Shown: positions 42,819-52,846, counted from the stretch's first letter. The stretch is 64,000 nt of DNA from Roseivirga spongicola (GCF_001592965.1 NZ_LRPC01000028.1:1054001-1118000), one strand, 5' to 3'. Translations and numbers: made by a program. Notes: generated by a model from the sequence alone, not told the origin.

Positions 42819-43516
42819 TGAAAGACAAGACCATTTTAGTTTTTGGGGCAAGTTCTGGCATTGGTAAGGCTACTGCCCAAGCGTTGATAGACCAAGGTGC
42901 TAATGTAATTTCCGCATCCAGAAGCAATCCTGAAATTTCTGGTCTTGAACATCATTCATTTGATGCTACTGATAAAAATGCTGAACTGGACTTTATTCCT
43001 GAACAACTCGATGGCTTAGTGTATTGCCCTGGCACCATCAATCTGAAGCCTTTTAATCGAAGCAGTATTGAAGACTTTCAGTCAGATTTAGACATCAACC
43101 TATTAGGAGCAATAAGAGTTCTTCAGGCTTCATTCAAGAGCCTTAAAAAATCTGACTCAGCCTCTGTGGTACTCTTCAGTACTGTGGCCGCCAAATTAGG
43201 GATGAACTTTCATTCTAGCATAGCCACTGCCAAGGCAGCAGTAGAAGGGCTGGGAAAGTCACTAGCGGCAGAATGGAGCATGCATGGAATACGTGTAAAT
43301 ATGGTAGCTCCTTCTCTTACCGATACTCCATTAGCCGAGAAGCTGCTATCTACCGATGACAGGAAGGAATCATCCAATAAAAGACATCCAATAGGCAGGT
43401 ATGGAGAGGCCAAAGACCTTTCTGAAATGGTGGTATTTCTACTAAGTGAAAAGGCTTCTTGGGTAACGGGGCAAACCATTGGTATAGATGGCGGAGTGGG
43501 CTCCCTGAAGCCATAA
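42818..43516 (+). CDS. SDR family protein lacking the catalytic Tyr
   Basis: Encodes 232 residues. The cofactor motif GASSGIGKAT is normal and a Ser is present in LFSTVAA. The usual YxxxK reads IATAK (within HSSIATAKAAVEG), so Lys is kept but Tyr is Ile. NNAG is replaced by CPGT. The position next to PTPS and folE suggests a pterin reductase-like role, but the missing Tyr means the chemistry may differ or be lost. Confidence 0.8.
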   Translation: MKDKTILVFGASSGIGKATAQALIDQGANVISASRSNPEISGLEHHSFDATDKNAELDFIPEQLDGLVYCPGTINLKPFNRSSIEDFQSDLDINLLGAIRVLQASFKSLKKSDSASVVLFSTVAAKLGMNFHSSIATAKAAVEGLGKSLAAEWSMHGIRVNMVAPSLTDTPLAEKLLSTDDRKESSNKRHPIGRYGEAKDLSEMVVFLLSEKASWVTGQTIGIDGGVGSLKP

Positions 43517-43634
43517 ACTCAGGATTTAAGGCTCAATTAATCGGTTCAAATATTTAATTTTCAAATAGTTAAACTACTGCTACAGCCCTCCTGCCAATAA
43601 GGTTCTTTTTTCTTCCATTTCTGAGGTCGTCTGT

Positions 43635-43642
43635 TATCTTTG
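43635..43642 (+). promoter_or_regulatory. Bacteroidota -7-like element upstream of pyrophosphatase gene
   Basis: TATCTTTG matches TAnnTTTG, 30 bp before the ATG at 43672. Confidence 0.45.
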
Positions 43643-43671
43643 TGCGACTTAAAAAAACTAAGAACCTAATT

Positions 43672-45912
43672 ATGTCTTATCTTATTTATGCAGTTCCTGT
43701 CCTAGGACTGATCGGATTATTGGTGATGATCATCAAAGCCAAGTGGGTAAACAAGCAAGATGCAGGTGACCAAAAAATGCAAGACCTTGCCAAGCACATT
43801 AGAGAGGGAGCACTTGCCTTCTTGAGTGCTGAATACAGAGTACTCGCTATTTTTGTGGTTATAGCTGCCGTGTTACTCGGAATCATCTCTCAAGTAGTAG
43901 ACACTACTCACTGGTTAATTGTTGTTGCTTTCGTAATTGGAGCATTTTTCTCTGGCTGGGCCGGAAACATCGGTATGCGTATAGCCACTGCTGCTAACGT
44001 AAGAACCACTCAAGCTGCTAGAACAAGCTTGGCAAAAGCATTAAAAGTATCATTCACAGGAGGTACCGTAATGGGCCTTGGTGTTGCAGGTTTGGCCGTT
44101 TTTGGGCTCAGCCTTTTGTTTATTCTTCTGTTCCAATTTTTTATGGGTGGAGAATGGACTACTACCGAAGACATGACCATTGTGCTTGAAGCCCTTGCTG
44201 GTTTCTCACTAGGTGCTGAGTCAATTGCTCTTTTTGCACGTGTAGGCGGAGGTATTTACACTAAAGCAGCCGATGTGGGAGCTGACCTTGTAGGTAAAGT
44301 TGAAGCCGGAATTCCGGAAGACGACCCTAGAAACCCAGCCACTATTGCCGACAACGTAGGTGATAATGTGGGTGATGTAGCTGGTATGGGTGCTGACTTA
44401 TTCGGTTCTTATGTTGCTACTGTTCTAGCATCTATGGTTCTTGGTAACTATGTAATCAGAGACATGGGCGGATCAATTACTGATGATTTTGGTGGAATTG
44501 GCCCAATTCTTCTGCCGCTAGTTATTGCTGGTGCAGGTATCATCTTCTCAATCCTAGGAACTTTAGTGATCAAGATTTCGGATGAGAATGCCAAAGAAGC
44601 ACAAGTTCAGGCTGCATTGAACAAAGGAAACTGGGGATCAATAATCCTTACTGCGATTGCCTGCTGGTTCTTAATTGATATGTTACTACCTGCAACCATG
44701 CAAATGTCGCTCTTTGGAGAAGGAATAGTTGAAATCACTTCTGTTAGAGTATTTGGTGCTGTTGTAGTCGGTTTAGTTGTTGGTGGACTAATTTCTTATA
44801 TGACTGAATTCTATACTGGTTTAGGTAAAAAGCCAGTTATGTCTATCATTCAAAACTCTTCTACTGGTGCAGCAACTAACATCATTGCTGGCTTAGCTAC
44901 AGGCATGAAGTCTACATTCGGACCAGTTATTCTATTTGCTGGAGCTATATGGGGTGCTTATGAATTAGCTGGTTTTTATGGAGTAGGTATTGCTGCATCG
45001 GCTATGATGGCCACCACTGCAATGCAATTAGCTATCGATGCTTTCGGTCCAATTGCTGATAACGCAGGTGGTATTGCCGAAATGAGTGAGTTACCTGAAG
45101 AAGTTAGGACTAAAACTGATATTCTTGATTCAGTAGGTAACACTACAGCTGCAATCGGAAAAGGTTTTGCTATTGCGTCTGCGGCTTTAACCGCCCTTGC
45201 CCTTTTTGCTGCTTACGTTACATTCACTGGTATTGATGGCATCAACATTTTCAAGGCCGATGTACTTGCGGCTCTATTTATAGGTGGAATGGTTCCTGTA
45301 ATTTTCTCTGCATTAGCTATGCAATCTGTAGGTAAAGCAGCAATGGAAATGGTTAAAGAAGTAAGACGTCAATTCAAGGAAATCCCTGGAATACTTGAAG
45401 GAACTGGCAAACCAGAATACGACAAGTGTGTGGAAATCTCTACTAAAGCATCAATTAAAGAAATGATGCTCCCTGGAGCAATCACAATCGTATTCCCTAT
45501 CATCATCGGATTCGCTATGGGACCTGAAGCGTTAGGTTCGTATATGGCAGGTGTAGCCGTTTCTGGTGTACTTTGGGCTATTTTCCAAAACAATGCCGGT
45601 GGTGCATGGGATAATGCTAAGAAATCTTTTGAAGCGGGTGTTGAGATTGATGGAGAAATGACTTACAAAGGATCAGATGCTCACAAAGCAGCCGTAACTG
45701 GTGATACAGTGGGTGATCCATTCAAAGACACTTCCGGTCCTTCAATGAATATCTTGATCAAACTTACTTGTTTAGTAGGTTTAGTAATTGCTCCAATCTT
45801 GGGTGAAATGTACGGTACTGGTGGACATGGTGACGATAGACACGTTGAAACTACTCCAGCTACAGAAATTCAAGTTGAAGCTACTGAAGACTTGATTACA
45901 GACGCTGAGTAG
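43672..45912 (+). CDS. hppA: Ion-pumping membrane pyrophosphatase (K+-stimulated type)
   Basis: Encodes 746 residues from the ATG at 43672; a GTG at 43642 falls on the promoter element. About 16 membrane segments. Substrate motif [19 protein letters not shown] is intact, as is the C-terminal [10 protein letters not shown] and [16 protein letters not shown]. The [10 protein letters not shown] segment has Ala at the site that is Lys in K+-independent enzymes, so K+ dependence is predicted. Pumps H+ and/or Na+ by hydrolysing pyrophosphate; the ion cannot be fixed by eye. Confidence 0.94.
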   Translation: MSYLIYAVPVLGLIGLLVMIIKAKWVNKQDAGDQKMQDLAKHIREGALAFLSAEYRVLAIFVVIAAVLLGIISQVVDTTHWLIVVAFVIGAFFSGWAGNIGMRIATAANVRTTQAARTSLAKALKVSFTGGTVMGLGVAGLAVFGLSLLFILLFQFFMGGEWTTTEDMTIVLEALAGFSLGAESIALFARVGGGIYTKAADVGADLVGKVEAGIPEDDPRNPATIADNVGDNVGDVAGMGADLFGSYVATVLASMVLGNYVIRDMGGSITDDFGGIGPILLPLVIAGAGIIFSILGTLVIKISDENAKEAQVQAALNKGNWGSIILTAIACWFLIDMLLPATMQMSLFGEGIVEITSVRVFGAVVVGLVVGGLISYMTEFYTGLGKKPVMSIIQNSSTGAATNIIAGLATGMKSTFGPVILFAGAIWGAYELAGFYGVGIAASAMMATTAMQLAIDAFGPIADNAGGIAEMSELPEEVRTKTDILDSVGNTTAAIGKGFAIASAALTALALFAAYVTFTGIDGINIFKADVLAALFIGGMVPVIFSALAMQSVGKAAMEMVKEVRRQFKEIPGILEGTGKPEYDKCVEISTKASIKEMMLPGAITIVFPIIIGFAMGPEALGSYMAGVAVSGVLWAIFQNNAGGAWDNAKKSFEAGVEIDGEMTYKGSDAHKAAVTGDTVGDPFKDTSGPSMNILIKLTCLVGLVIAPILGEMYGTGGHGDDRHVETTPATEIQVEATEDLITDAE

Positions 45913-45936
45913 TTCGACTAAAAAAATATAACAGTA

Positions 45937-45969
45937 AAAGGCCAGATTCTTACGATTCTGGCCTTTTTG
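45937..45969 (+). terminator. Intrinsic terminator after pyrophosphatase gene
   Basis: AAAGGCCAGA / TCTGGCCTTT, a 10-bp stem followed by TTTTTG, 25 bp after the stop codon. Confidence 0.8.
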
Positions 45970-46012
45970 TTTATACTAATTCAACTTACCAATATCTAAT
46001 CTCTATACTCAA

Positions 46013-47356
46013 TTACTCATATCTTAAACAAGTAATAGGGTCTTGTTCAGCGGCTCTTTTAGCTGGTGTTATACCAAATATAATCCCAACCGTAACTGCC
46101 ACACCAAAAGATAGGGCAATAGAAGAGAAATGGACTAAAGTTGGAATATCGGCCAAACTACTTATACCTACTGCTATAGACAAGCCAAGGATAATGCCAA
46201 TCATTCCTCCGCTAAAGCTTATCATTACAGACTCCAACAGAAATTGATAGATTATATCTGCCTTGGTGGCTCCTATAGCGAGTCTTAAACCTATTTCCTT
46301 TATTCGTTCTAAAACTGAGGCCAGCATAATGTTCATAATCCCTATTCCTCCCACCAAAAGAGAGATTCCTGCAATACCACCTAGTACATAATTAAAAATA
46401 TTTTTTGTGCGCTGCTGTTGCTTCAATAACAACTCGGGTATGGTTATTTCATAGTCTACCACCTGACTGTGCTTTCGCTTTAATAACTTAGAGATTACCT
46501 CAGCTATAGAACTCATCTTTTCAGAATCTGAGACCTTAATCACTAACCTATCTAGCTGATGGTAATTCTGAACTTTGCCCTCGGCACCATTCCCCATACT
46601 ATTTCTCATGGCCTCTTGAATAGCGGCATTAGACACCATAGCTCTATTTTCATATCTCAACAATGCGGTACTTAATGGTGTGTAAACATCCATATTGTAG
46701 TCTCGTATTCCCAGATTAGAAATACTCTTTTCCGATATAAGCCTTTCTTCTAACACACCTATCACTTGGAGCCAATGCTTTCCAACCTTCAGGTACTTTC
46801 CAATAGGTTCTTCACCATTAAAAAACTTTGCCGCTATTGATTTGCCGATAATACATACTGGCTTACCTAAATTGAAATGCTCTTTATTAAAGAACTTTCC
46901 ATTAGCCAACTGAAATGCTGCAATATCAAAGTAGGCATTTTCTACCCCCACCAACTTAGAGCTTCTATGAAAAGCCTTTCTTGAAATTGAAGTTTCAATG
47001 ATTACCTCCGGGCTCACTTCTTCTATTCCAGGTACAATACGCTTAATACTTTCAACATCTTGAAAATTTAGTCCTATGGATAGGTTTTTCTCTTCTTGGG
47101 CTTGCCCACCACCATCAGCAGAAGTTAATTCACCTTCAGACTGTTCTATGATTGGTGTAACCACTATGTTATTAACACCAACCAGCTTGATCTGATCCAG
47201 TATTTCCTGTTGCGCTCCAGCACCTATAGCCAGCATGGCTATTACTGCTGCAACTCCGAAAATAATGCCCAAAGCAGTTAACAACGAACGTACTCTGTTG
47301 GCAAATACTGCTTCCGTAGCAATTGCCATATTTGATAATAGCTGCTTTAACATCAT
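46013..47356 (-). CDS. MacB-like ABC transporter permease (FtsX domain), no ATPase
   Basis: Encodes 447 residues. N-terminal segment (RSLLTALGIIFGVAAVIAMLAIGAGAQQEIL) of MacB type, a large periplasmic domain, then the FtsX four-helix end (MLASVLERIKEIGLRLAIGAT ... GITPAKRAAEQDPITCLRYE). The nucleotide-binding domain is absent from this protein and from the neighbours, so the ATPase must be elsewhere. Overlaps the adaptor stop codon (TAATG), showing coupled translation. Confidence 0.87.
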   Translation of the reverse strand: MMLKQLLSNMAIATEAVFANRVRSLLTALGIIFGVAAVIAMLAIGAGAQQEILDQIKLVGVNNIVVTPIIEQSEGELTSADGGGQAQEEKNLSIGLNFQDVESIKRIVPGIEEVSPEVIIETSISRKAFHRSSKLVGVENAYFDIAAFQLANGKFFNKEHFNLGKPVCIIGKSIAAKFFNGEEPIGKYLKVGKHWLQVIGVLEERLISEKSISNLGIRDYNMDVYTPLSTALLRYENRAMVSNAAIQEAMRNSMGNGAEGKVQNYHQLDRLVIKVSDSEKMSSIAEVISKLLKRKHSQVVDYEITIPELLLKQQQRTKNIFNYVLGGIAGISLLVGGIGIMNIMLASVLERIKEIGLRLAIGATKADIIYQFLLESVMISFSGGMIGIILGLSIAVGISSLADIPTLVHFSSIALSFGVAVTVGIIFGITPAKRAAEQDPITCLRYE

Positions 47357-48633
47357 TATCTGTTTTGAGCTATAGACTGTTGTTTCGATATCCTGCTAAG
47401 GACTTTATCTTCAGCCCCAGAAGGATCTGATAAGTACACGTTTTGACCTTCCGAAAGCCCTGACTTTATAATCACTTGATCGGAATTGGAAATCCCTAAT
47501 TCAACCTCTTGCTTAATTATACCTAAACCATCTTTTACAAGTACGTATGTTATTGAATCTCCTTGGCTATGAACCGCCTCTACAGGGATAAACATGGCTT
47601 CTTCAACAACTTGAGCCACAATTTTATTGCTGGTAGACATACCTGGCCTCAATGTGGTATCCGACTCATTAATTTCAACCACTACTTCAAAAACCTTAGA
47701 GTCCGAATTAGGCCTCTGCTGCCCCATATTTGCTACGCTCGTAACTTTCCCAGTAAGTCTTTTATCTGGAAAGGCGTCCAAGCCAATCTCCACCAATTGC
47801 CCAGAACTCACTGTATTGATATCTACCTCATTAATGTAGGTTTTAGAAATCATGTTTGTAAGGTCAGGTAAGGTTGCTACAATAGGATCAAAAGAAGCTA
47901 CCCTTCCTCCTTGAGCAATCTTTGTACCCCTCCAATCCCTTCTATATATCAGCATTCCAGCCTCTGGAGCCGTTATTACAAATTGATTGGAAATTTCTTG
48001 AAGGAACTCTACCCTTCTTCGGTCTTCCAACATCTCAGCTTCGGAAGCTTCAACAGAAGCCTTTGCCTTTTCAAGTTGAAGCTTATAGTTTTCTTGCGCT
48101 TGATTATACCTTTTTTGTGCCCTATCCAACTCCATTTTCTTCTCTTGAATAGTGGCCGGAGGCTCATATTGAGAGTTGTCTAGAACCAGTTTTTGTTTGT
48201 CAATCTCGAAGAGCATGTTCTCCATTTCATCCCTAGCCTTCCTTAGAGTCATTGCGGTATCTAACTTAGATTCTTTAAGCTTAGATGAACTAATAGTATA
48301 ATCACTATTAGCTTGCTGAATGCGCTGGCCTAGCTCAGATTGATCCAGTCGTGCTACATAATCACCTTTGGCAACTACGGTTCCTTCGTCTATAATATGA
48401 CTAATTGTAGTCTCCCAAATATTCGCTTGCCGCATGCCATCCGGGCCTAAAATGTTTACACTGTTTTTAGCATAGAGCTCACCACTTGCTGTAACCTCAG
48501 ACCGAAATAGACCAACTTTAACGGCAGTAAGCACTTCGGTTTCAGCAGCGGAACTTTTATTAACTTTAGTAATGAAGAATATGACCAGGGCAATAAATAC
48601 CCCTGCAATAATAGTGATTGTGCGTTTTTTCAT
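47356..48633 (-). CDS. MacA-like periplasmic adaptor (HlyD family)
   Basis: Encodes 425 residues from the ATG at 48633. An N-terminal membrane anchor (TITIIAGVFIALVIFFI) is followed by a lipoyl half (HIIDEGTVVAKGDYVARL), a long coiled coil at about 100-215 and a second lipoyl half (VITAPEAGMLIYRRD). Forms an efflux assembly with the coupled FtsX permease and an unseen TolC-like channel. Substrate unknown. Confidence 0.88.
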   Translation of the reverse strand: MKKRTITIIAGVFIALVIFFITKVNKSSAAETEVLTAVKVGLFRSEVTASGELYAKNSVNILGPDGMRQANIWETTISHIIDEGTVVAKGDYVARLDQSELGQRIQQANSDYTISSSKLKESKLDTAMTLRKARDEMENMLFEIDKQKLVLDNSQYEPPATIQEKKMELDRAQKRYNQAQENYKLQLEKAKASVEASEAEMLEDRRRVEFLQEISNQFVITAPEAGMLIYRRDWRGTKIAQGGRVASFDPIVATLPDLTNMISKTYINEVDINTVSSGQLVEIGLDAFPDKRLTGKVTSVANMGQQRPNSDSKVFEVVVEINESDTTLRPGMSTSNKIVAQVVEEAMFIPVEAVHSQGDSITYVLVKDGLGIIKQEVELGISNSDQVIIKSGLSEGQNVYLSDPSGAEDKVLSRISKQQSIAQNR

Positions 48634-48862
48634 GAGTGGTTGACATTTTGAGTTAACTATAATAATAGTTTGTATAATGGTTAAATCAAATTTATTCAAA
48701 TGATTTTAACATTATTTACAGCCTATTATTATATGGTTGGTAGATTACTTCTAATGATGAACTCAGCTGGAAAATAGTTTAGACTACATTCAGGATTCTT
48801 CCTAAAAGCCATTAGTTAAGATAAAAGGCTTCAGCCACTTCCATAATCTCATACATCGGTTG

Positions 48863-48870
48863 TAGCTTTG
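48863..48870 (+). promoter_or_regulatory. Bacteroidota -7 element, nearly leaderless ABC-F transcript
   Basis: GTTGTAGCTTTG contains TAGCTTTG. The start codon ATG at 48877 is only 6 bp further, so the transcript would begin at or next to the start codon. Confidence 0.5.
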
Positions 48871-48876
48871 CCCTTA

Positions 48877-50742
48877 ATGAATTATCTATCAGTTGAGAAC
48901 CTATCTAAGACTTTCGGAGATAGAACAATATTAAACCAAGTTACTTTTGGCGTAGCTCAAGGCGAAAAAGTGGCCCTAGTTGGTGTAAACGGATCTGGAA
49001 AATCTACCCTACTCAAAATTCTTACAGGAATTGAAACACCAGATTCTGGTCAAGTAGTTTTCAAAAACGGCATAACGGTTAAGCACTTATTACAAAATCC
49101 AGAGTTTTCGAAAGGACAGTCTGTTTTAGATGCCGTATTTGATGATAATAATCCCGACCATGCTATTCTAAAACAGTATGAAAAAGCCATGCTCAGATCC
49201 TTAACGGGGCAGGAAAATCACGATGAGATTCAGCAATTAATTGAGCAAATAGACTCCAAGAACCTATGGGACTTGGAGAGCCAAGCCAAGCAAATTCTAG
49301 GTAAGCTGGGCATACACGATCTTCAACAAAAGGTACAATTACTCTCTGGTGGCCAACAGAAAAGAATTTCACTAGCCTCTGTTCTCATTCAAAAACCAGA
49401 CTTACTTATTCTAGATGAACCAACTAACCACTTAGACATAGATACCATTGAGTGGCTAGAAAAGTATTTGAGTGTGGCCAATATGGCTCTAATTCTGGTT
49501 ACTCACGATAGGTACTTCCTAGAACAAGTCACTAATAACATTCTTGAGCTGGAGCTTGGTAAAGCTTATTCTTACCAAGGCAACTATGCTTACTTTTTAG
49601 AGAAGAAAGCCGAGCGAGAAATCAATGAAGCGGCATCTATTGATAAAGCTAAGAACATTTATCGTAAAGAATTAGATTGGATTCGTAGACAACCGAAAGC
49701 CAGAGGAACCAAGGCTAAGTACAGAGTAGATGCATTTCAAGAAACGAAAGACAAAGCCTTCAGTGCTCAAAAAACCAATGAGCTAGAGCTAAATGCTCAA
49801 GCCTCAAGACAGGGGAAAAAAGTACTAGAAATAGCTCATCTAAGTCATGGTTTTGGCGAAAAAAGCCTGATCAAAGACTTCAGTTACACTTTTCAGAGAA
49901 AAGATAGAATCGGAATTGTAGGGCCAAATGGAAGTGGAAAAACCACCTTTATCAGGCTTTTGATGGGCGAAATCACGCCTAATGCTGGAGAAATTGAACA
50001 AGGCCAAACTACTAAATTCGGTTATTACAGGCAGGTAGAAGAAAGCTTCAACCCTGAACAAACTATTATAGACTTTGCCAAATCTATTGCCGAGGTGGTG
50101 GAAGTAGGCAAAGGCCGAACCATTCCGGTTTCTCAGTTCCTTACCAGATTTCTTTTTGCCCCAGATGTTCAATACAAACCCATTGGTAAACTAAGTGGTG
50201 GTGAGAAAAGAAGGCTTCAATTACTAGAAATCCTTATTCAGAGTCCGAACTTTCTGGTATTAGACGAACCTACCAACGACCTAGACCTGATCACTTTAGG
50301 CACACTTGAAAACTATCTCGAAGGTTTCGATGGAAGCTTAATCATTGTATCGCACGACAGATACTTCATGGATAAGCTGGTAGATCACCTTTTCGTTTTC
50401 GATGGCTCCGAAAATATTAAAGACTTCCCTGGCAATTATACTGACTTCAGAAATAGTATTCAGGATACCCCTGCTCCTAGCCCTAAGGCTTCAGAGTCAA
50501 AAAAAGACAAACAAAAGGAACCAAAAGAACGCAAAAAGCTTTCATTCAAAGAACAACGAGAGTTTGAGCAATTAGAGGCCGAAATACCAAAACTGGAAGT
50601 GGAGAAAGCCAAACTAATTGAGCAGATGAATACTGAGACCGACCATGAAAAGCTAATGGATATCTCAGGTAAGGTCGAAGCCATTACCGAGCAGTTAGAT
50701 GAAAAAGAACTGAGGTGGTTAGTGCTCTCTGAAATTTCTTAA
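48877..50742 (+). CDS. ABC-F family ATPase
   Basis: Encodes 621 residues from the ATG at 48877; a TTG at 48868 lies in the promoter element. Two nucleotide-binding domains: GVNGSGKST with LSGGQQKRISLAS and LLILDEPTNHLD, and GPNGSGKTT with LSGGEKRRLQLL and LVLDEPTNDLD. A charged linker joins them and a C-terminal coiled coil (about 560-615) ends the protein. ABC-F proteins act on ribosomes; this Uup-like layout suggests a translation or quality-control factor rather than drug export. Confidence 0.93.
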   Translation: MNYLSVENLSKTFGDRTILNQVTFGVAQGEKVALVGVNGSGKSTLLKILTGIETPDSGQVVFKNGITVKHLLQNPEFSKGQSVLDAVFDDNNPDHAILKQYEKAMLRSLTGQENHDEIQQLIEQIDSKNLWDLESQAKQILGKLGIHDLQQKVQLLSGGQQKRISLASVLIQKPDLLILDEPTNHLDIDTIEWLEKYLSVANMALILVTHDRYFLEQVTNNILELELGKAYSYQGNYAYFLEKKAEREINEAASIDKAKNIYRKELDWIRRQPKARGTKAKYRVDAFQETKDKAFSAQKTNELELNAQASRQGKKVLEIAHLSHGFGEKSLIKDFSYTFQRKDRIGIVGPNGSGKTTFIRLLMGEITPNAGEIEQGQTTKFGYYRQVEESFNPEQTIIDFAKSIAEVVEVGKGRTIPVSQFLTRFLFAPDVQYKPIGKLSGGEKRRLQLLEILIQSPNFLVLDEPTNDLDLITLGTLENYLEGFDGSLIIVSHDRYFMDKLVDHLFVFDGSENIKDFPGNYTDFRNSIQDTPAPSPKASESKKDKQKEPKERKKLSFKEQREFEQLEAEIPKLEVEKAKLIEQMNTETDHEKLMDISGKVEAITEQLDEKELRWLVLSEIS

Positions 50743-50745
50743 CGC

Positions 50746-51663
50746 ATGGCTGTTATAGAACTCATTAACGACCAGGTGAGCCTGGTTGCTGAGACAGACA
50801 AAACGGTTTTAGAAAACACACTGGCTGCGGGTGTTCCACACACACATGCATGCGGTGGCGTAGCTCGCTGTTCAACCTGTAGAATCTATATTGAAGAAGG
50901 GATGCAGAATGTCTGTGAAAGAAATGAGAAAGAGTCTGTTTTAGCCAAACAGCTAGGTCTATTAAAGCAAGTAAGACTCGCTTGTCAAACTAAAATAAAG
51001 GGAGATGTAAAAGTTAGGCGCTTGGTTTTAGATCAAATAGATGAGGAAATAATTCTTAAGCAAGACGTAGACCACGCTGCCAGAAGTCTGGGTGTAGAAA
51101 AGGAAGCCTCAATTCTCTTCGTAGACATTGCCGACTACACAGCATTTACCGAAAAAACACCTCCATATGATGTAGTACACATTCTGAATAAGTACTTCTA
51201 CATTGCTGGCAACATTATTAAGAAATACGGTGGTAGAATAGTTGACTATTATGGCGATGGTTTTCTGGCCATCTTTGGAATAGACGACAACCCGAACCAT
51301 GCCCAAAATCTGATGAATGCGGGCTTCGAGCTATGCGAAGCTATTGATAAATTCGATGTTGCCGTCCACGACATAATAGATAGTGATTTTAAAATCAGAC
51401 TTGGCGCCCACACAGGTAAAGTCATTTGGGGAACCATAGGCATTGAAGGCATGCAGAAAGAAGCCGCTATTGGAGACACCGTAAACATGGCTAGCCGAAT
51501 AGAACAAGCCAACAAAACTCTTAATACCAGCTTTCTAATCTCTTCAGATCTGTTTGAGAAACTCGAAGGTCAATGCCGTTGTCAAGAAAGCTTTGAAATT
51601 GAAGCCAAAGGCAAAAGCAAAAAAATCAGAGTCCACGCTGTTAACCGACACCTTGTTAGGTGA
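50746..51663 (+). CDS. 2Fe-2S ferredoxin - class III nucleotidyl cyclase fusion
   Basis: Encodes 305 residues. The N-terminal domain (about 1-95) is a plant-type 2Fe-2S ferredoxin with HACGGVARCSTCRIY and LACQT supplying four cysteines. The C-terminal domain (about 120-300) is a class III cyclase: LFVDIADYTAF and YYGDGFLAIFG carry the metal Asp residues, and DTVNMASRIEQA the transition-state Asn/Arg. A redox-sensing cyclase is likely. Follows the ABC-F gene by 3 bp. Confidence 0.87.
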   Translation: MAVIELINDQVSLVAETDKTVLENTLAAGVPHTHACGGVARCSTCRIYIEEGMQNVCERNEKESVLAKQLGLLKQVRLACQTKIKGDVKVRRLVLDQIDEEIILKQDVDHAARSLGVEKEASILFVDIADYTAFTEKTPPYDVVHILNKYFYIAGNIIKKYGGRIVDYYGDGFLAIFGIDDNPNHAQNLMNAGFELCEAIDKFDVAVHDIIDSDFKIRLGAHTGKVIWGTIGIEGMQKEAAIGDTVNMASRIEQANKTLNTSFLISSDLFEKLEGQCRCQESFEIEAKGKSKKIRVHAVNRHLVR

Positions 51664-51684
51664 ATTAGGGAACTGGTCAATTGG

Positions 51685-51775
51685 TTTGTACCCCAGCCCT
51701 AAAGGGTGAGTGGATATAGTTTTGTCACAAGAACTGAATCTATGGGCATCCCTTTAGGGAATGAGGGTAGTTTGT
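51685..51775. repeat. REP-like paired palindromes
   Basis: GCCCTAAAGGGTGA followed about 45 bp later by CCCTTTAGGGAATGAGGG. The same pair, in the same order, is seen at 7107-7180. Confidence 0.5.
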
Positions 51776-52051
51776 AAATTGGTCATTAGTGAATTAGTTA
51801 TTAGTGCACAGTGCTCAGTGTTTCGTACTTGGTACGTTTTAAACCCTTACAACCAAAGCCATATTAGCACGCCATTGCGAGGAGCAAAATGAACAGAGTG
51901 AAGTTTTGAGACGTGGCAATCTCCCTCTTACCTGAAATTACTATCAAACAGTAATCCTTAGAAAGTATAGATACCTAAAGGGGAATTGGTGAATTAGTCA
52001 TTCGCATTAGTGAATTAGTTTTTGGTGCTCGGTGCTCTGTACGCTAATCAT

Positions 52052-52081
52052 CCTCAGAGTCTCCTGAAAGGGACTCTGAGG
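52052..52081. repeat. Strong hairpin palindrome, copy 1
   Basis: CCTCAGAGTC-t-CCT-gaa-AGG-g-ACTCTGAGG, 12-13 paired bases. Followed by a second hairpin built on AGTCcTCTgtgAGAgACT. Confidence 0.7.
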
Positions 52082-52485
52082 AGGGTCAAGATCATTCATC
52101 AAAGTCCTCTGTGAGAGACTCTGATGGTGGTACTATGTCCGTAATCATTCAGTCTCTCTTTTTACCTCGACCACAGCGGAGAGGCCTGTCAGGTAGATAT
52201 GGAAACTGGTTTTTGGTGCTCGGTGCTCAGTGTTTGGCAATTGGTAGGTTTTAAGTCCTTACAACCAAAACCATCTTAGCACGCCATTGCGAGGAGCAAA
52301 ATGAACAGAGTGAAGTTTTGAGACGCGGCAATCTGTTTGTTCCCTTAAGCCACTATCAGACCGTAATTCCGAGAAAATATATGAGCCTAAAGGGGAATTA
52401 GTCATTGATCATTAGTGAATTAGGAATTAGTGCTTGGTGCTTAGTGATTTAGTTTTTGGTGCTCGGTGATCAGTACGCTAATCAC

Positions 52486-52515
52486 CCTCAGAGTCTCCTG
52501 AAAGGGACTCTGAGG
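52486..52515. repeat. Strong hairpin palindrome, copy 2
   Basis: Same hairpin as 52052-52081, and again followed by the AGTCcTCT...AGAgACT hairpin at about 52538-52556. Confidence 0.7.
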
Positions 52516-52846
52516 AAGGTCAAGATCATTTATCAAAGTCCTCTGTGAGAGACTCTGGTAGTGATAGTGGTCTGACCACTGCCCATAACTCCGCACAACT
52601 TAACACCAACACTTCCCAAAATCTAAAAACCTTCTATTACACTACTCTTGCAATTAAGCCTGTAAATATCTTTCTTGATAATAGAAAAACACACGTCCTG
52701 ACAATACTCATGTGCTTTTCTGGAAGACAAAAATTCCCAATAGCCATAGAATAACAATGATCATCGGGAATGATTAATAAATTATATGATTTATATCGGC
52801 CATAAAGGTGGCAGATAGCCAACCTTAGTCACCATACCTGCACTAT

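Larger units (their letters stand above)
51784..52560. repeat. Long imperfect direct repeat (two units, offset about 410-435 bp)
   Basis: Each unit contains, in order, a GCCATTGCGAGGAGCA... element ending in GGCAATCT (51868-51922 and 52280-52334), a CCTAAAGGGGAATT piece, a heptad-phased tract of TTTTGGT/GCTCGGT/GCTCAGT-like words, and a hairpin around CCTCAGAGTC (52052-52081 and 52486-52515). The element beginning ATTGCGAGGAGC resembles a widespread Bacteroidota intergenic repeat. No gene is supported here. Confidence 0.75.

Noticed and set aside
43642-43671. GTG start for the membrane pyrophosphatase
   Set aside because: It falls on the -7-like promoter element and adds a charged peptide before a normal first membrane segment.
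51784-52560. CRISPR array
   Set aside because: Units are hundreds of bases long with no regular 25-40-bp repeat and unique spacers, and no cas genes are present.
52545-52754. 69-codon frame after the long direct repeat
   Set aside because: Begins in the repeat hairpin; no domain, no convincing start.
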